Origin: Stropharia rugosoannulata
Taxonomy: Eukaryota; Basidiomycota; Agaricomycetes; Agaricales; Strophariaceae
Reading direction: 5' to 3'
Length of the DNA: 64,000 nucleotides
NCBI GenBank assembly: GCA_028532985.1
Contig: JANCIK010000001.1
Location: forward strand, 2,914,001-2,978,000
The notes beneath the pieces are model-generated. The model did not search any database. It was not told where the DNA came from and saw nothing but the letters and a program-made list of their open reading frames with translations. This document shows, one piece after another, positions 1 to 11,752 of the stretch (its first letter is position 1; each line of letters begins with the position of its first letter). The position numbers and the translations under genes were made by a program.

Positions 1-1521
1 GTCGTGAAGAGGAGCATGGTTGATGGCATGGAGGAAGATGGTGCGGAGGATGGTACGCATATATTCACTTGACCCTTTTCGATCTTTTACTCACGTCGGT
101 TCAGCCGCTGCCAATATCGAGGAGTTCATGACAATGGTGGCCGGTGGTCTTGCTGGAGCAAGCCCACATATGATCAGTGCTACTGTAACTGCTATATCTC
201 GGCTTGTCTTTGAATTCAAAGGTCAGGAGACTTATACTACATCTTGTGGATATCTCTAATACGTGACGCACAGACTCGATATCTACAACTATGCATAACG
301 AGATATTGACGACTCTCCTCGTTTTTCTCTCGTCCGCAAATCGCGAAATTGTCAAATCCATCCTTGGTTTCGTCAAGCTCGCCATTCACACGCTTCCCCT
401 GGATCTCCTCCGTCCTCACCTGAAGGATATCGTACCAGGCCTATTGAGCTGGTCCCATGATCACAAGAATCACTTCAAGCTGAAAGTGCGACATATTTTT
501 GAACGCATGTTGAGGCGCTTCAGCTGGGATGAAGTGTATTCATACGCGGGCGAGGAGGAAGCGTCAAAGGTCTTGGTTAACATCAAAAAGAGAAAGGAGC
601 GCGCCAAGAGGAAGAAAGCCAACAGGACTGAAGAGGACGACGAAGACGAGGTACGTAAATTCACATGTGCCTTGAGCCGCCTTGGCTTTCGTTATCACGA
701 CGCTTATTTGACGTATGTACGGTTGTTAATTTTGATTCTACAGGTTGCACCAGCTAAGGCTACAGCGGGTGATGCCTTCGAGGACGTACTGTACGGGAGT
801 GAGAGCGAGCTTGATGATAGTGATGATGACAATGAGGCTGTTGCTGCACCGACCAGACACGGAAAACGTGCCGGTGCCGAAGGTGTCAGACTGAAGGTGG
901 ATAACGATGAGCCTATGGATCTGCTTGCCGGCGCCGCGACACGGGTGACCAGTAAGTGATATTTCCTTTTCCTTACAAGGGTCGTTCCTCATAGATATAA
1001 CCCTAGGCGCCAAATCTAATCGCCGTAAGCAGCCAGGCCAAGACGCGTCGCGCTTCAAAACGGACGAGGAGACTGGGAAAATGGTCATTGACGAGGACTC
1101 GGATGATGACGATATCGCAGCGCATGACGCGGAGACGGATGTCGCGGGCACAGCGTATAAGGAGAGTATGACTTCGGTCGACGGATTCACGCGCGGTCCG
1201 AATGGCAAGATCAAGTTCAACAAGGACACGAAAAAGCGCCGACGGGAGGAAGCTGCTCAGGACGTCGATATGGTGGACACTGTAGAAGTGGAGGCCCCGT
1301 CAAAGGTGAAGAAGACGAAGAAGAAGGACGAGTTCAAATTCGGGCATGAGTTCAAGGCCAAGGTAAACTTCTTTGTGTTCTTCGCGACGTGCGAATCAAA
1401 ACTCATTCCAATACAGAAAGCCGGTGGTGATATTAAAAAGAACGGGGTTGACCCGTACGCGTACTTATCCCTTTCGCAAGCTGCGAAGGGCACCAAAAAG
1501 GGCATTACTGGGAAACGATGA
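1..1521 (+). CDS. RRP12: RRP12-like ribosomal RNA processing protein, C-terminal part (5' end outside window)
   Basis: This is the C-terminal part of an RRP12/NUC173-family HEAT-repeat protein, which in yeast helps mature and export pre-ribosomal subunits. I read exons 1-52, 105-221, 274-650, 744-951, 1007-1362 and 1417-1521, with GT...AG introns of 52-93 bp. Splicing at 222-273 joins FEFKD to SISTTMHNEIL, restoring a conserved stretch. The helical region LSSANREIVKSILGFVKLAI and the segment HFKLKVRHIFERMLRRF are typical of the family. They are followed by a basic KKRKERAKRKKA run, acidic blocks and a Lys-rich tail ending in GITGKR, consistent with a nucleolar protein. The last intron is 54 bp and in frame, so reading through it opens no stop. 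The gene is truncated by the left edge; its start and most of the protein lie outside. Confidence 0.88.
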
Positions 1522-2883
1522 GCGCAAGCTTTGGGGCGCATGGCTGTTTCTATTCAAATTGCTGTCTCCTTCTCAAAATGCATGTACATTTATTGTATGC
1601 AATCTTATGACAATTTAGGTATGCCGTTCATGAATACAACTGAAACATCTATAGCTACAGGTATAAAGAGGAAGTTTTGCAAACATTTTTCATTTGTTCG
1701 GTTTTGAGAAGGATTCCGTAATAGGCGCTTCCTTAATTAGTCATTGGATATCCTGATTTGGTAAGGGTCCAAATGCCTATTTTTAAACGTTGCAGCAGCG
1801 CGGAAACAGGACATGTGAAGCACTTCTTATATACTGCCAAATGGTATTACCTCCGGATCTACCTGGAAGCAAAAATATTTTCTCTTCTATATACTAAGGG
1901 TGTCCATGGGTGCCGGATCAGTTCTCGTAGGTGTTTTTTTTTAAGTCACGACCAGGCCTGGAAGAAGTGCGCTGCAGGCGCACTACAGAAGCTGGGAAAG
2001 GAACGAGAGTTTGCATTTTCGTTCTCACTACGAGGCACTCCCTACGTCCGTGAGCGTCTTGTTCTCTTTTAACCCACCCACCTTCTTCCTCTTTTTTTTT
2101 GGTGTATGGTACTGAAAGGCTTTGACACGGCTTCGGCACGCGTCTATCTGTTCTTCGTGCGTCTACTATGCGCCGGCATCCTTTGGAGCGCCATTGACTT
2201 CCAGACGCGTTGGTCGCGTCTTCGGATTGTCTTCGGATGCGCCCCTCCGATCACGCAGGCCACTTTCCCGCACCTCGCCAGGTCTCCCTGCCAGCAACCC
2301 ACGAAACTAGTGTCCATCGAGTTCAATCGCGTCTCCTCCTTCCTTCGAGATCTCAAGAGTGCACAACATCCACTCGGCAATAATGTCATAATGAAAATAA
2401 AGTGCGTTTTGGAAGCACTTGCAATTACTGTTTTGGATTCTTCTCCAAAAGCAGCTGGCTAATTGATAACATTGAGTCTTTCGAGGGGTGGTTGTTTACA
2501 AGGTCAGCCCTTTTCGCATTCGTAAATGCAATTCAGATTTGATGTTTGTCAATACCTGGAAAGGAAACAGAAGTGAAGATGGACAAGCTGCAATAAAGTT
2601 GCCAGGTATATGCGCGTGATCTACGCAAGTCAGATGCAGTATCAATGCATCAAGGTTCAAATAATTCAAACGTTCATGCTGACTTTACGTAAAAACGGTT
2701 CAACTTGGTTCAACAATCATGCTTCAGCTGAGCTGGTGTCCCATGAAGCAGTGCTCGAAAGATTCTCTTGGGATGTCGGTGGAGGCTCCAAATTCCATGG
2801 AATACAGCGCAATATCTGTTAACATCGTCTCAATCTGTCTTCATACTACAAAGTACAATCCTTCTCTTACATCTCCACTGCAT
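1522..2883. other. Intergenic, convergent 3' flanks
   Basis: About 1.36 kb between the stop of RRP12 (plus) and the stop of PAC2 (minus). The open frames here (for example 2106-2462) have no recognisable domain and no intron-joined continuation. Pyrimidine-rich tracts occur near 2070-2100. I see no RNA gene or repeat. Confidence 0.5.
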
Positions 2884-3873
2884 TCATCCGTACAGCGTCT
2901 GGTCGTGTGGCGTCCCAAACAACCCGTCTTTCCAGCTGCTGGGCTGCCTCCATTGCTTAATCTCCGTTTCCAAAACCTTCACCGCAGCGGAGGCGAGGAA
3001 GCCCGCATCGGCACGGTTGTCGCCCTCTAGCACAAACTGCAGAATGCTCGCTGTCGGCACGTTCCAGCCGAGCGGGGCGGAGGAGAGTAGGCGGCGCGTC
3101 AGCCCACCTCCGGGGATGAATGGCACCACAGGCTCTGCGCCTGCACCTGCCGACCCAGATCCTTCGGATGGCTGCACAGGGGATGTGTACACGGGGATAG
3201 GGAGGGTGTCGAGTTCCTTGAGCGGCGTGGAAGCGAGGGGAACTGCGTTTTGTGCGCGCAGCTGGTAGGTCGCGGTCCTGCACCTTGTTAGCCTTAGTCG
3301 TACTGAAACTGGAGAAAGCTCACATCATCTGGGAGTCTGTCCTGTTGAGAAGGTCCATTCCCGATAAAAAGAGCATCGCACTAAACTGGGACGCTTTGAT
3401 GAAGGCATAGAGTGCATCGACGTACTCCTGTTTCCTGGCCTGAAACATGCAGTGAGCGCTGCTTTCAGTCAGTGGAAAGATGGTCAACGCACTTTGAGGA
3501 CCGGGGACCGCTGCTGAACGACAACAAAGGCGACATCGGGGTTGCCGTAGACTTGGGGCCGAGGTCACTGAACGTCGCAGAGCGGGTAGATATACACGGG
3601 GCGCTCACGTTCTAGGGGCGTGGTAATGCCCGGCTGAGCTTGCTCGCGTGAGCCGACAATGGGGACGCAGTACGCGGGGTCGAGGATTGCGATGCGCTCC
3701 AACGCGAGACTGGCGATGAGCAGGTCGACGGCAAGCTGGGCGACGTTGGCGGTGGAGACTACGGGCTGCACGGCCGTGAGTTATGCACTGGTTAATATGA
3801 GGGTTGTACGACGGACGATGACGATTGTCTTTCCTCGAAGGTCGAAGGACTGGGACAGATATATGAAGGCCAT
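2884..3873 (-). CDS. ADD66: Proteasome assembly chaperone 2 (PAC2/ADD66/PSMG2 family)
   Basis: PAC2 pairs with PAC1 to scaffold assembly of the 20S proteasome alpha ring. The start is the ATG at 3873 (MAFIYLSQSFDLRGK). After a 44-bp intron (3766-3809) the conserved segment VVSTANVAQLAVDLLIAS follows, as in PSMG2 N-termini. Later exons give GNPDVAFVVVQQRSPVLK and ARKQEYVDALYAFIK. The C-terminus has VPFIPGGGLTRRLL, LEGDNRADAGFLAS and the closing LFGTPHDQTLYG, all hallmarks of the fungal family. One intron (3552-3608, 57 bp) must use a CAAG acceptor to avoid an in-frame TGA at 3565-3567; this splice gives PLELYGNPDV, a good family match. The gene is complete, five exons, and shares a 321-bp divergent promoter with the ABC-F gene. 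Confidence 0.88.
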
Positions 3874-4194
3874 GGTGGGAGTGAGGATCGTAAGAAGCGA
3901 TGACGCGTACAGGGCCTGCCATCATTTTAAGACACAATACCGTTCCAAATAAATTCCAAGCACACACTCAGTGAATTCCAAAGATGCACTCGCCGCCAGA
4001 GCATGGATCGATGCCGATCAGTAAATGATGCACGTGCCGAAAAGTTTTTCGAGATTGCGGCCGGCGGCGGCGGGACACTCTTCTCTTCTCTAGACGCTGC
4101 CTGCAGCATTTCTGCGGTGCACTCCTCCCCATCTAGAATATCGCCCACAGTAATCTTTTTCATATTTTCTTGTCTGGAAATCGCTCTGTATTAA
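3874..4194. promoter_or_regulatory. Shared divergent promoter region PAC2 / ABC-F ATPase
   Basis: A 321-bp spacer between two divergent start codons. It must hold both 5' UTRs and core promoters. No clear TATA box or named site was recognised. Confidence 0.4.
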
Positions 4195-7100
4195 ATGTCG
4201 CCAGCTGCTACCATGTCAGAACCATCCTCTAACCCTTTCTCGCCCCTCCTGGAGGCCCTTCGAGTCGCACCCACCGCACCAGGTACGCCCATCCAACACA
4301 ATCGCCTCTGATCTTGTCTGATCCTCCTCCTAGATGCAAAGGCGGCTGCTGATAAACTTGCCCGCGAAGTGTCCAAGCAAGGACTCCAGTCCCTCGAGTC
4401 TGTCTTTATCTCTCTTTCCATCTGCCCTCCCACTGATATGTGTGCTTCGCAGCAGCCATGCCGTCCTCAAAACTCTTCAGGCTTTTGCGACAAACAAGAA
4501 GTCCGGCTATGAGCGCGAATCCGCTGCCATCGCATTCCACTCCTTCGCCTCCATCCTCGGCGTACCCGCCGCACCTCTTCTTCTCACCTCCCTGCCTATC
4601 CTCTTCGATCTCTACATGGACAAGGGGGAGGTAGTTCGTGCCGCTGCTACAACTGCAGTCAAGTCAATTCTAAAACTCTTCCCTCCCGAGTCCACTCGTG
4701 TCGTCTTCCGCAAACTCGAGTCCATCCTGGAGAATGGAAAATGGCGCACAAAAGTTGGCGTCCTCGAGTCCTTCAAACCCTTTGTTACGTCCGCTCGAGA
4801 TGCAGTCGCTGCCGAGCTAGGGACTACTTTGCCCTTTATCGAAGCGGCCATGCACGACACTAAGCAGGAGGTGAGTACTTTTTAGCACCGATATCCCCGG
4901 CGTTTTGCTGATCTTTTATCTTCAGGTATCATCAGCCGCTGTAAAATGTGCCACCTCGCTCTGTGCTACTCTGGCCAATCCAGATCTCATACCCCATATA
5001 CCCGTCCTCGTAAAATGTATGGTCAACCCAGACTCCGTGCCAGCTTGTATCAAAGCACTCTCCAGCACTACCTTTGTCGCCGAGGTTACCTCCCCGGCAC
5101 TTGCTGTACTCGTACCTCTGCTCCTGAGAGCCCTCAATGACAGAAGCATGGAAGTACAGCGCCGCACAGTCGTCGTTATCGACAACCTTGTCAAACTCGT
5201 CCGCGACCCCAATGTCGCTGCGACATACCTTAGCCCGCTTGTGGAGGGCGTTCAAAAGATTGCGACGGGCGCCGCATTCCCGGAAGTGCGCGCATTCGCT
5301 GATGCGGCTCTGAAAACTCTATTAAAATCTGGTGCATCTGCCTCAGGTCCCCCGCCCATCCATCGCGATGTCAACTCTGAAGTCGTCAAGGTGCTGGCCG
5401 CCCTCAAGACGATGCTCCCCGCAGAACTAGGACTCCCTCTGTCTGCCGCACCTAACGGCCCAAAAATACCCAAGTACCCTACTTTGGTTACCTCGTTGGA
5501 ATTCATAGCTGCGCTAGTCGCGGATATTGTGTACGCCCGCAGATTTACAGACGAGGCTCTGTGGAAACGCTGTGTCACTCTTTACATGTCCGTCTGGATC
5601 GATGAACAGAAGAGCGCTGCGTTTGCAGAGGCTGTGCGCAGCCATTACCACGCTATCGACAAGGTGAGTACCTGTGCATTCATATTTATCCCAGGCTCAT
5701 GATCATTTCAGGCCAAGTACGCCGTTGCCCAAAGCCATGATGAGTCTGAGGGGGAGCTACTATGCGACACGTTGTTCTCACTTGCATATGGTGCCCTGCT
5801 CTTGCTCTCGCACACAAAGTTGCGCCTTATCCGTGGTCGTCGCTACGGCATCCTGGGAACAAACGGATCCGGGAAGTCGACACTGATGCGCCAGCTGCGC
5901 GATGGCAAGGTCGAGAACTTTCCGCCCCAAGATATACTGCGCTGCGTGATGGTAGAGCACTCGCTGCAGGGCGAGGACGCGTCGCTGAGCATCATTGATT
6001 TCATTGCTTCCGGTATGCGGCAGACACTGCATACAAGTAACAGTAGCATTTCCGCTGACACCTCGTTGCGTTGCCAGATCCTAAATTGAAAGATGTACCC
6101 CGATCCAAGATCCGCGAACAGCTCCTTGAAGTTGGATTTGACGATGAGCGCCAGGCTGATATTGTTGGTGGATTGTCGGGAGGATGGAAGATGAAACTCG
6201 AGCTGGCGCGTGCCATGCTTTACAACGCGGATCTCCTCTTGCTTGACGAACCGACCAATCACGTAGGTGCTCTCCCCAATTGGACTAATAGCAGTTATCT
6301 CACTTGATGAATCCAGTTGGATCGCAACTCGGTGAAGTGGCTGGAAGACTACCTGAAGGCGCAGAAAAATGTTACCTGCCTTGTTATCAGTCACGATTCT
6401 GGGTTAGTCTTCCTTGAGACTGCTCAATTTTTCAATGAGCTAACTGCTCCCAAGATTCCTGGACAATGTTACTACTGATATCATTCACTATGAGGAGAAG
6501 AAGGTGACTACAACTTTGACCTTTGTTTCATCATTACTCACGAAACCGCACAGCTCGTTTACTACCCGGGGAACCTTTCCAACTTCGTCGCGCAGAAGCC
6601 TGAAGCCAAGTCTTATTATACCCTGGCTGCTACGAGCGTCAAATTCTCGTTCCCTCCCCCGGGATCGCTGATGGGCGTGCGCAGCAACACCCGTGCAATC
6701 CTCAAGCTTTCTAACTGCACGTTTACGTACCCCGGGCGGTCAAAGCCCAGTCTGCACAACGTCAGCTGTGCTCTCTCCCTCTCCAGCCGCGTCGGCGTCA
6801 TCGGGCCCAATGGCGCGGGTAAGTCGACAATGATTAAGCTTCTCACGGGAGAGACCGTGCCCCAGGAGGGGACGGTGTACAAGCACCCCGCCCTCCGTGT
6901 TGGCTACGTGTCGCAGCACGCAACCCATCATATTGAGCGTCATTTGGAGAAGACCCCCATCCAGTACATCCAGTGGCGTTTTCAAGATGGCCACGACCGT
7001 ACGTTTCCCCTCTCCCTGTTTATTTATTCTTGGTGGGTTTGACTGTTGTGTGCAGGTGAATTGTTGGAGAAGGTCACGCGTGTACTTACCCCCGAGGAAC

Positions 7101-8124
7101 AAGCTGTACTCGACCAGGATTGGCTCGGAAAGGACGGGAGCAGGCGGAAGCTCGAGGCATGTATCTCCCCACCTTATGGTTTACAATATGCTGGTTATTG
7201 ACGTGCTTGCGTTCGGCAGTTGATCATGGGTCGTCAGAAACTCAAGAAATCGTTCCAGTACGAAATCAAATGGAGAGGGCTGGACCATCGATTCAACACC
7301 TGGGTGGCGCGCGACGACCTGATTAACAAGGGGTTCTCTAAACTGGTACAACAGTTTGACGATATCGAATCGTCGCGTGAGGGCGCTGGCACGCGCGACA
7401 CCTCTGCGCACCTCGTGCGCAAGCACCTGGAAGATATCGGCTTGGATGGAGATATCGCTCAGTATAATGAAATCTCGGGGTTATCGGGAGGACAGAAAAT
7501 TAAGCTGGTGATTGCTGCATGTCTGTGGAATAACCCTCAGGTGGGTAGATATATGCGGCGCCTGCTATGTTTGTCGAGTGGTCTTCTGATCGACTTTGGT
7601 TTCTTATTTACAGATTTGCGTGCTCGATGAACCTAGTAATTTCTTGGATAGGGAGGCTCTTGGCGGTCTTGCTGTAGCTATCAAGGAGTGGGCTGGAGCT
7701 GTCGTTATCATCTCTCACAACGAAGAATTCGTCGGGTCACTTTGTACGGTATTCTTTCCTCTGGTACATGCTCCATGCTAACACACACACACACACAAAA
7801 AAAATAGGCCCTGAGATTTGGAACGTCAATGACGGTCGGATGACCATGAAGGGCAAGACCGCTGTGGTGGAGGACATATTGGAGACGAAGAAGGGAAGCG
7901 CTACGAACACGCCCGCCCGCTCGCGTCTGCAAAGTCCGGCTGTATCTGCTGCGGGAACACCTGCGGGGAGTGGAGCGGAAGACGCAGGAAGCGGGCCAGT
8001 CGTCAAGAAGAAAAAGAAGCCTACCCGCAATCAAATGAAGGCCCAGGAAGAGAGGCGCAGACTCAGAAAACTCCGTTGGCTGAGCGAGGGTGGTCCGAAA
8101 CCCGAGGACACCGACAGCGACTGA
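4195..8124 (+). CDS. NEW1: ABC-F ATPase of the New1/Elf1 (eEF3-like) family
   Basis: A ribosome-associated ATPase with an N-terminal HEAT region (exons about 4450-5670) followed by two ABC domains. ABC1 has Walker A GTNGSGKST, signature LSGGWKMKLELARA and Walker B LLLLDEPTNH. ABC2 has Walker [10 protein letters not shown], signature LSGGQKIKLVIAA and Walker B CVLDEPSNF. Between the halves of ABC2 lies a chromodomain-like insertion (KLKKSFQYEIKWRGL...FNTWVARDDL). The C-terminus is a Lys/Arg-rich tail (KKKKKPTRNQMKAQ) ending in GGPKPEDTDSD. The KLKKSFQYE chromodomain and the final PKP-D-TDSD tail resemble yeast New1 and S. pombe Elf1 more than classical eEF3; this subfamily call is inferred from remembered family features. 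The Gln/Asn-rich prion-like N-terminus of budding-yeast New1 is absent. Start is the ATG at 4195, with a second in-frame Met six codons later. First intron is 4283-4333. The boundary of the second intron (about 4398-4455) is uncertain. An intron near 7750-7808 contains a CA repeat. Confidence 0.85.
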
Positions 8125-9565
8125 GGCTCGGATCTGGCGGAGTAGACGCAGTCCAAGATGCGACTGCGAGGACGATTTAGGTACACAGTTCTTTATAGAG
8201 TTTTACTTGGTACATAATTATAAAAGATAGACTAGTTGTTGTGTTTACTAATAATTGCGACCTGTGGTTCTTTTCCCATATGTATGACCTGGCTTCGTAT
8301 AGAGTTAAATGGGTGGGTGTGTTGAGGTAAATGAAACGAAGAGGTCAAGTCCGAGGGCTGAAATGCGTCAGGTAGGGGCACACAAGGACAAACTGTCTAT
8401 TTAAATCCGCGCCGTGGTGGCGTAAATAGGCGCCCGTTGTTGCGCACTGTGTGCTGGGCACTGGCTGATGACGCGTCCATGATGTATTAGTACTAGCTGA
8501 TCATGATCAGGGCTTGGACTCTGTTTATAGTTTGGGTGGGTATGTAAACGATCGCCCATTTCCAAGTCGTTATATGAAGGCCGTAAGTAATACCATTACT
8601 AATACCAGTGGACAGACAGCTAGAATTGAGTCGCTGATCGTCGGCAATGCCACTCATCCGTCTGCCATAGACGAATTAGCTTCAACTTCGGTCTTCTACG
8701 CAAGTACGCGCTGCGTCGGGTGGACTTTGCCCTGACGGCATAGATAACTGAGTCGCTAGATTTTTAAATTCTCATTACGCAGCTGTGATAGCAGGAAAGG
8801 TGGAGATACGCCAGACGTAAGCGGAGACCGGCCCGCAGGCACGGCTTGGATCGTGTGAGAAAGCAATTTGGGACTCCGCCGTTTCGAACTCGTCGCGCGC
8901 TCGCATCCACTGCTCTAGGCCGATGCACCATGCAAATTTGTGAAACTGCCAGTTCATCCACCATCCATTCGGGCTTTTCAAATTGTAAAATTGCTATCTG
9001 CACGGGCCTTGCGACATCCGCCTGGAGTATTATCGGATACAGTTTTGGCGGCTTACTCTCACAGTGATGCAACCTTCACCTGAAGGAGGCCTCATTTCAC
9101 TGCTGTGACGACGTGCCTTTCTAACTCTTCCTGGCAGTACTACGCGGCTAATTCTGGCGTGTTATTCTCTGGCGATATGAAACGATATTTCTTTCGCCGT
9201 TCCAGATCCACTTCAATCGCGCTAATCTTTTCCGTGCAAGGTGCACGCCTCGTGTTCACAGCGCGCCACGCATCAGGGATGTTTGGCGCTCGAACTACTT
9301 TTTACTGACGCGCTGTTCGCGCCTCTGGCCTGTAGGCTCACGTAACGCGCTGATATGATGGTGCAAGATAATCGTTATCTCCTATTTTGATATTGATTCA
9401 CGGCCATCTCTGCACATGTTTGCCTTGCGCCCATGGGCGTGCACCCCAAACGCCGAGTGGCACCCTCATGGTCTATGTCATTTCAAGCGCAGGTCTAAGC
9501 TGGGGACACTCTTGCCCTTCACGCAACACCATCGAGCTGACTTCGCACACCATCCCGCCGCTCGA
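8125..9565. other. Intergenic region upstream of AA9 gene
   Basis: About 1.44 kb without a supported gene. It should contain the 3' flank of the ABC-F gene and the promoter of the LPMO gene. A perfect 14-bp palindrome, CTGATCATGATCAG, lies at 8497-8510. Open frames such as 8764-9072 (minus) show no family resemblance. Confidence 0.45.
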
Positions 9566-10976
9566 ATGTCACCGCCATCATTTATTCACTATCAAGTTCT
9601 CTCGTTCATCTTCTTAGCTTCTCTTGGGCGCGTTGCATACGGCCACGGTTTCGTACACGCAGTCGTAATAGGTGATGCAAGCTATCCTGGGTGGAACCCT
9701 TTTGTTGACCCGTGCATCACCCACGTTTTTTATCTGCCCCCCTTCTACCGTCCTGACATACCATTTGCCCTCCAGGTACGCCAGCCCAGTTCCCAGCAGA
9801 ATCGTCCGCAACATTCCGAATGACGGCTACAGTCAGCTTCTCGTTTTTTTTTGGTGTCCGGGAATATCTTGCGCCTAACAGTAGTGTGTGCTTGCGCCAG
9901 TTTCAATCCCCGATCCTGACATAGCTTGCCACCACGGCGGGAACAATGGGACGAGCGCCGTTGCTACTGTAGCCGCCGGCTCACAGGTCAATTTCCAATG
10001 GGCATATGTGCGTGCGGTCTTGAATTGCATGAATCCTGTTCTGCAAACTCATAATAGCTGACATTGTGAATGCAGTGGCCTGGAGGTACCTGCGCTTCTC
10101 TTCGGGCTGGACGCGCTCTAACTTTGACACGTAGATCACCAAGGGCCTGTTTCAACGTACATGACCTCCTGCGGGGGTGATTGCGCCACATTCCAGGCCG
10201 ACGACGCGCTATGGTTTAAAGTTGATGCAGAAGGTTACGATGCCGATAACCAGCAGTGGGCGGCTGCAAAACTCATTGCAAGTGGGTCGCAAACTGTGCT
10301 CCTCTTTTTACGCGCCTGTCGTTCATGATACGATTCAGACAACAGCACATGGACATCAGTCATTCCATCCGATCTTGCCCCCGGACAATATGTATGACCA
10401 GTGTATTTTTATCTTGTTTTCTATAACCCCATCTGATGTTTTATTTTTGCCCGCCACCCCAGCTTATGCGCAATGAAATGTGAGATTTGCCTCCGCTCTG
10501 CCTGCTGTTTCCATGGTTAGGAATTAACTAAGCGATTGTTTGTTGCTTTTTCCTTGGTCTTAGCGTCGCTTTGCAATCTGCTACGCCACAGTTCTATCCT
10601 AGCTGCTCGTAAGTATTGCCCCACATAGTGTCGCCTGGAATGGAGCGTCTTATCTCGAGAACACAGCCAGATTGAGGTCACTGGGTCAGGAACGGGAGTT
10701 CCATCCGACGGCGAACTAGTCTCCATGCAGACGCTGTACCAAGGGGTCACATTTCCAGATATTTACGGAGACTCCGTGTCGTTTACTATCCCAGGACCTC
10801 CGCCTGTATCTTTTGGAGGAAGCAGTGGGAATACTACTGGCCCCATTGACACAAGCAGCTCATCGGCCTCACAGGGGACCTCGGCGGCGGTGCCTGGACC
10901 AAGTCAGAGCTCACCAAACCGGTGTCGTGTTACTTCAACGAGAAGGCTGCAGAGACGCAGAGTCAGTCCCGTCTGA
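9566..10976 (+). CDS. Secreted AA9 lytic polysaccharide monooxygenase (former GH61)
   Basis: A copper enzyme that oxidatively cleaves cellulose or related glycans outside the cell. The start is the ATG at 9566. A hydrophobic signal peptide (about residues 1-26, ending VAYG) leads to His27 (HGFVHAVVIG), the N-terminal histidine of the copper brace. About eight exons splice to give NIPNDGYISIPDPDIACHHG, VNFQWAYWPGDHQGPVSTYM (second brace His in DHQGPV), APGQYLMRNEIVALQSA, and PQFYPSCSQIEVTG with the axial Tyr. The core ends at SVSFTIPGPPPVSF, followed by a Ser/Thr-rich linker (SSGNTTGPIDTSSSSAS). No CBM1 is present; instead there is a short basic end (RRLQRRRVSPV). The exact 3' end is the least certain part. 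Introns are short (about 50-90 bp). The enzyme presumably takes part in plant cell-wall decay. Confidence 0.88.
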
Positions 10977-11693
10977 CACTCGTGTAGTAAGTGACCACGC
11001 GTCTTGATAGACCCGAAATGAAGGTTGGTGTTCTGCATAGCGCGCTGTGTTATTTATGATGGTTTCCTGGGGAAGTTGGCGGGAGTGAAATGAAAGGGTG
11101 TCCTGGGTCTGGGGCTGGCGATCCCTACTACGCTGTATCATTATGTTATTGTCGAAGCTGTAATTATTTATTGTTGTATTTGAGCTATTCGAGGAATAAG
11201 GCTTTCATCTGATTTGGAAAGGACTTGGTTGGGTGGATCTATGGGGTGGTACGTTATAGATGCGCGATTATCAAACAAAGAATCCGGCAGAAAGTTTGAT
11301 GCAACTTCTCGAGCGCTGTGTTTGGCTCTTGTTGTTCTTGCTTCCTCGATTCCCGATCGCACTTGCTTTTCGTGCCGCTAACAAACCGGCTCGAGCTGGT
11401 GGGTGAGTGGACATGACAAAGTACAGTGCTTGATTGACATAATACACGGAATATATGTAAGGTATAATTGAGAAGTTGCGCGTAGGTAATAATATAAAGG
11501 TAAAAATGATATAAAGAATCTATAAGCATCATTCAATAAAAAAAGCATGAAAAGGGTACATGTAGATTAAGGGGGGTATAAAAAGTCCAACCAAGGAAAT
11601 AACGAGCATATGAAATAAGGTGCTTCCGATCAAATACGTAGTGTTTAAGTTGTGTTTAAGTTGGAACGACGAGTGGGAAAAGGCTTCAAGTAT

Positions 11694-11729
<36 letters not shown>

Positions 11730-11752
11730 TGAAAGAGCGGATGTAACCACGT
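10977..11752. other. Intergenic, convergent 3' flanks
   Basis: 776 bp between the 3' ends of the AA9 gene (plus) and the homeodomain gene (minus). It is AT-rich and holds a short direct repeat (GTGTTTAAGTT twice near 11641-11662) and a GA microsatellite. No gene was seen. Confidence 0.5.
11698..11726. repeat. (AG)n microsatellite
   Basis: An uninterrupted run of about 14 AG dinucleotides, 27 bp downstream of the stop codon of the homeodomain gene, probably in its 3' UTR. Confidence 0.9.

Noticed and set aside
2106..2462. 118-codon plus-strand open frame downstream of RRP12
   Set aside because: No recognisable domain, no plausible splice partner and a composition like the overlapping frames; treated as chance.
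3565..3567. In-frame TGA in PAC2 suggesting a pseudogene
   Set aside because: A 57-bp intron (3552-3608) removes it and restores a conserved segment, so the gene is taken as intact.
4195..8124. Gene called as eEF3 proper
   Set aside because: The ABC2 insertion and the C-terminal tail fit New1/Elf1 better; kept as an open question in the findings.
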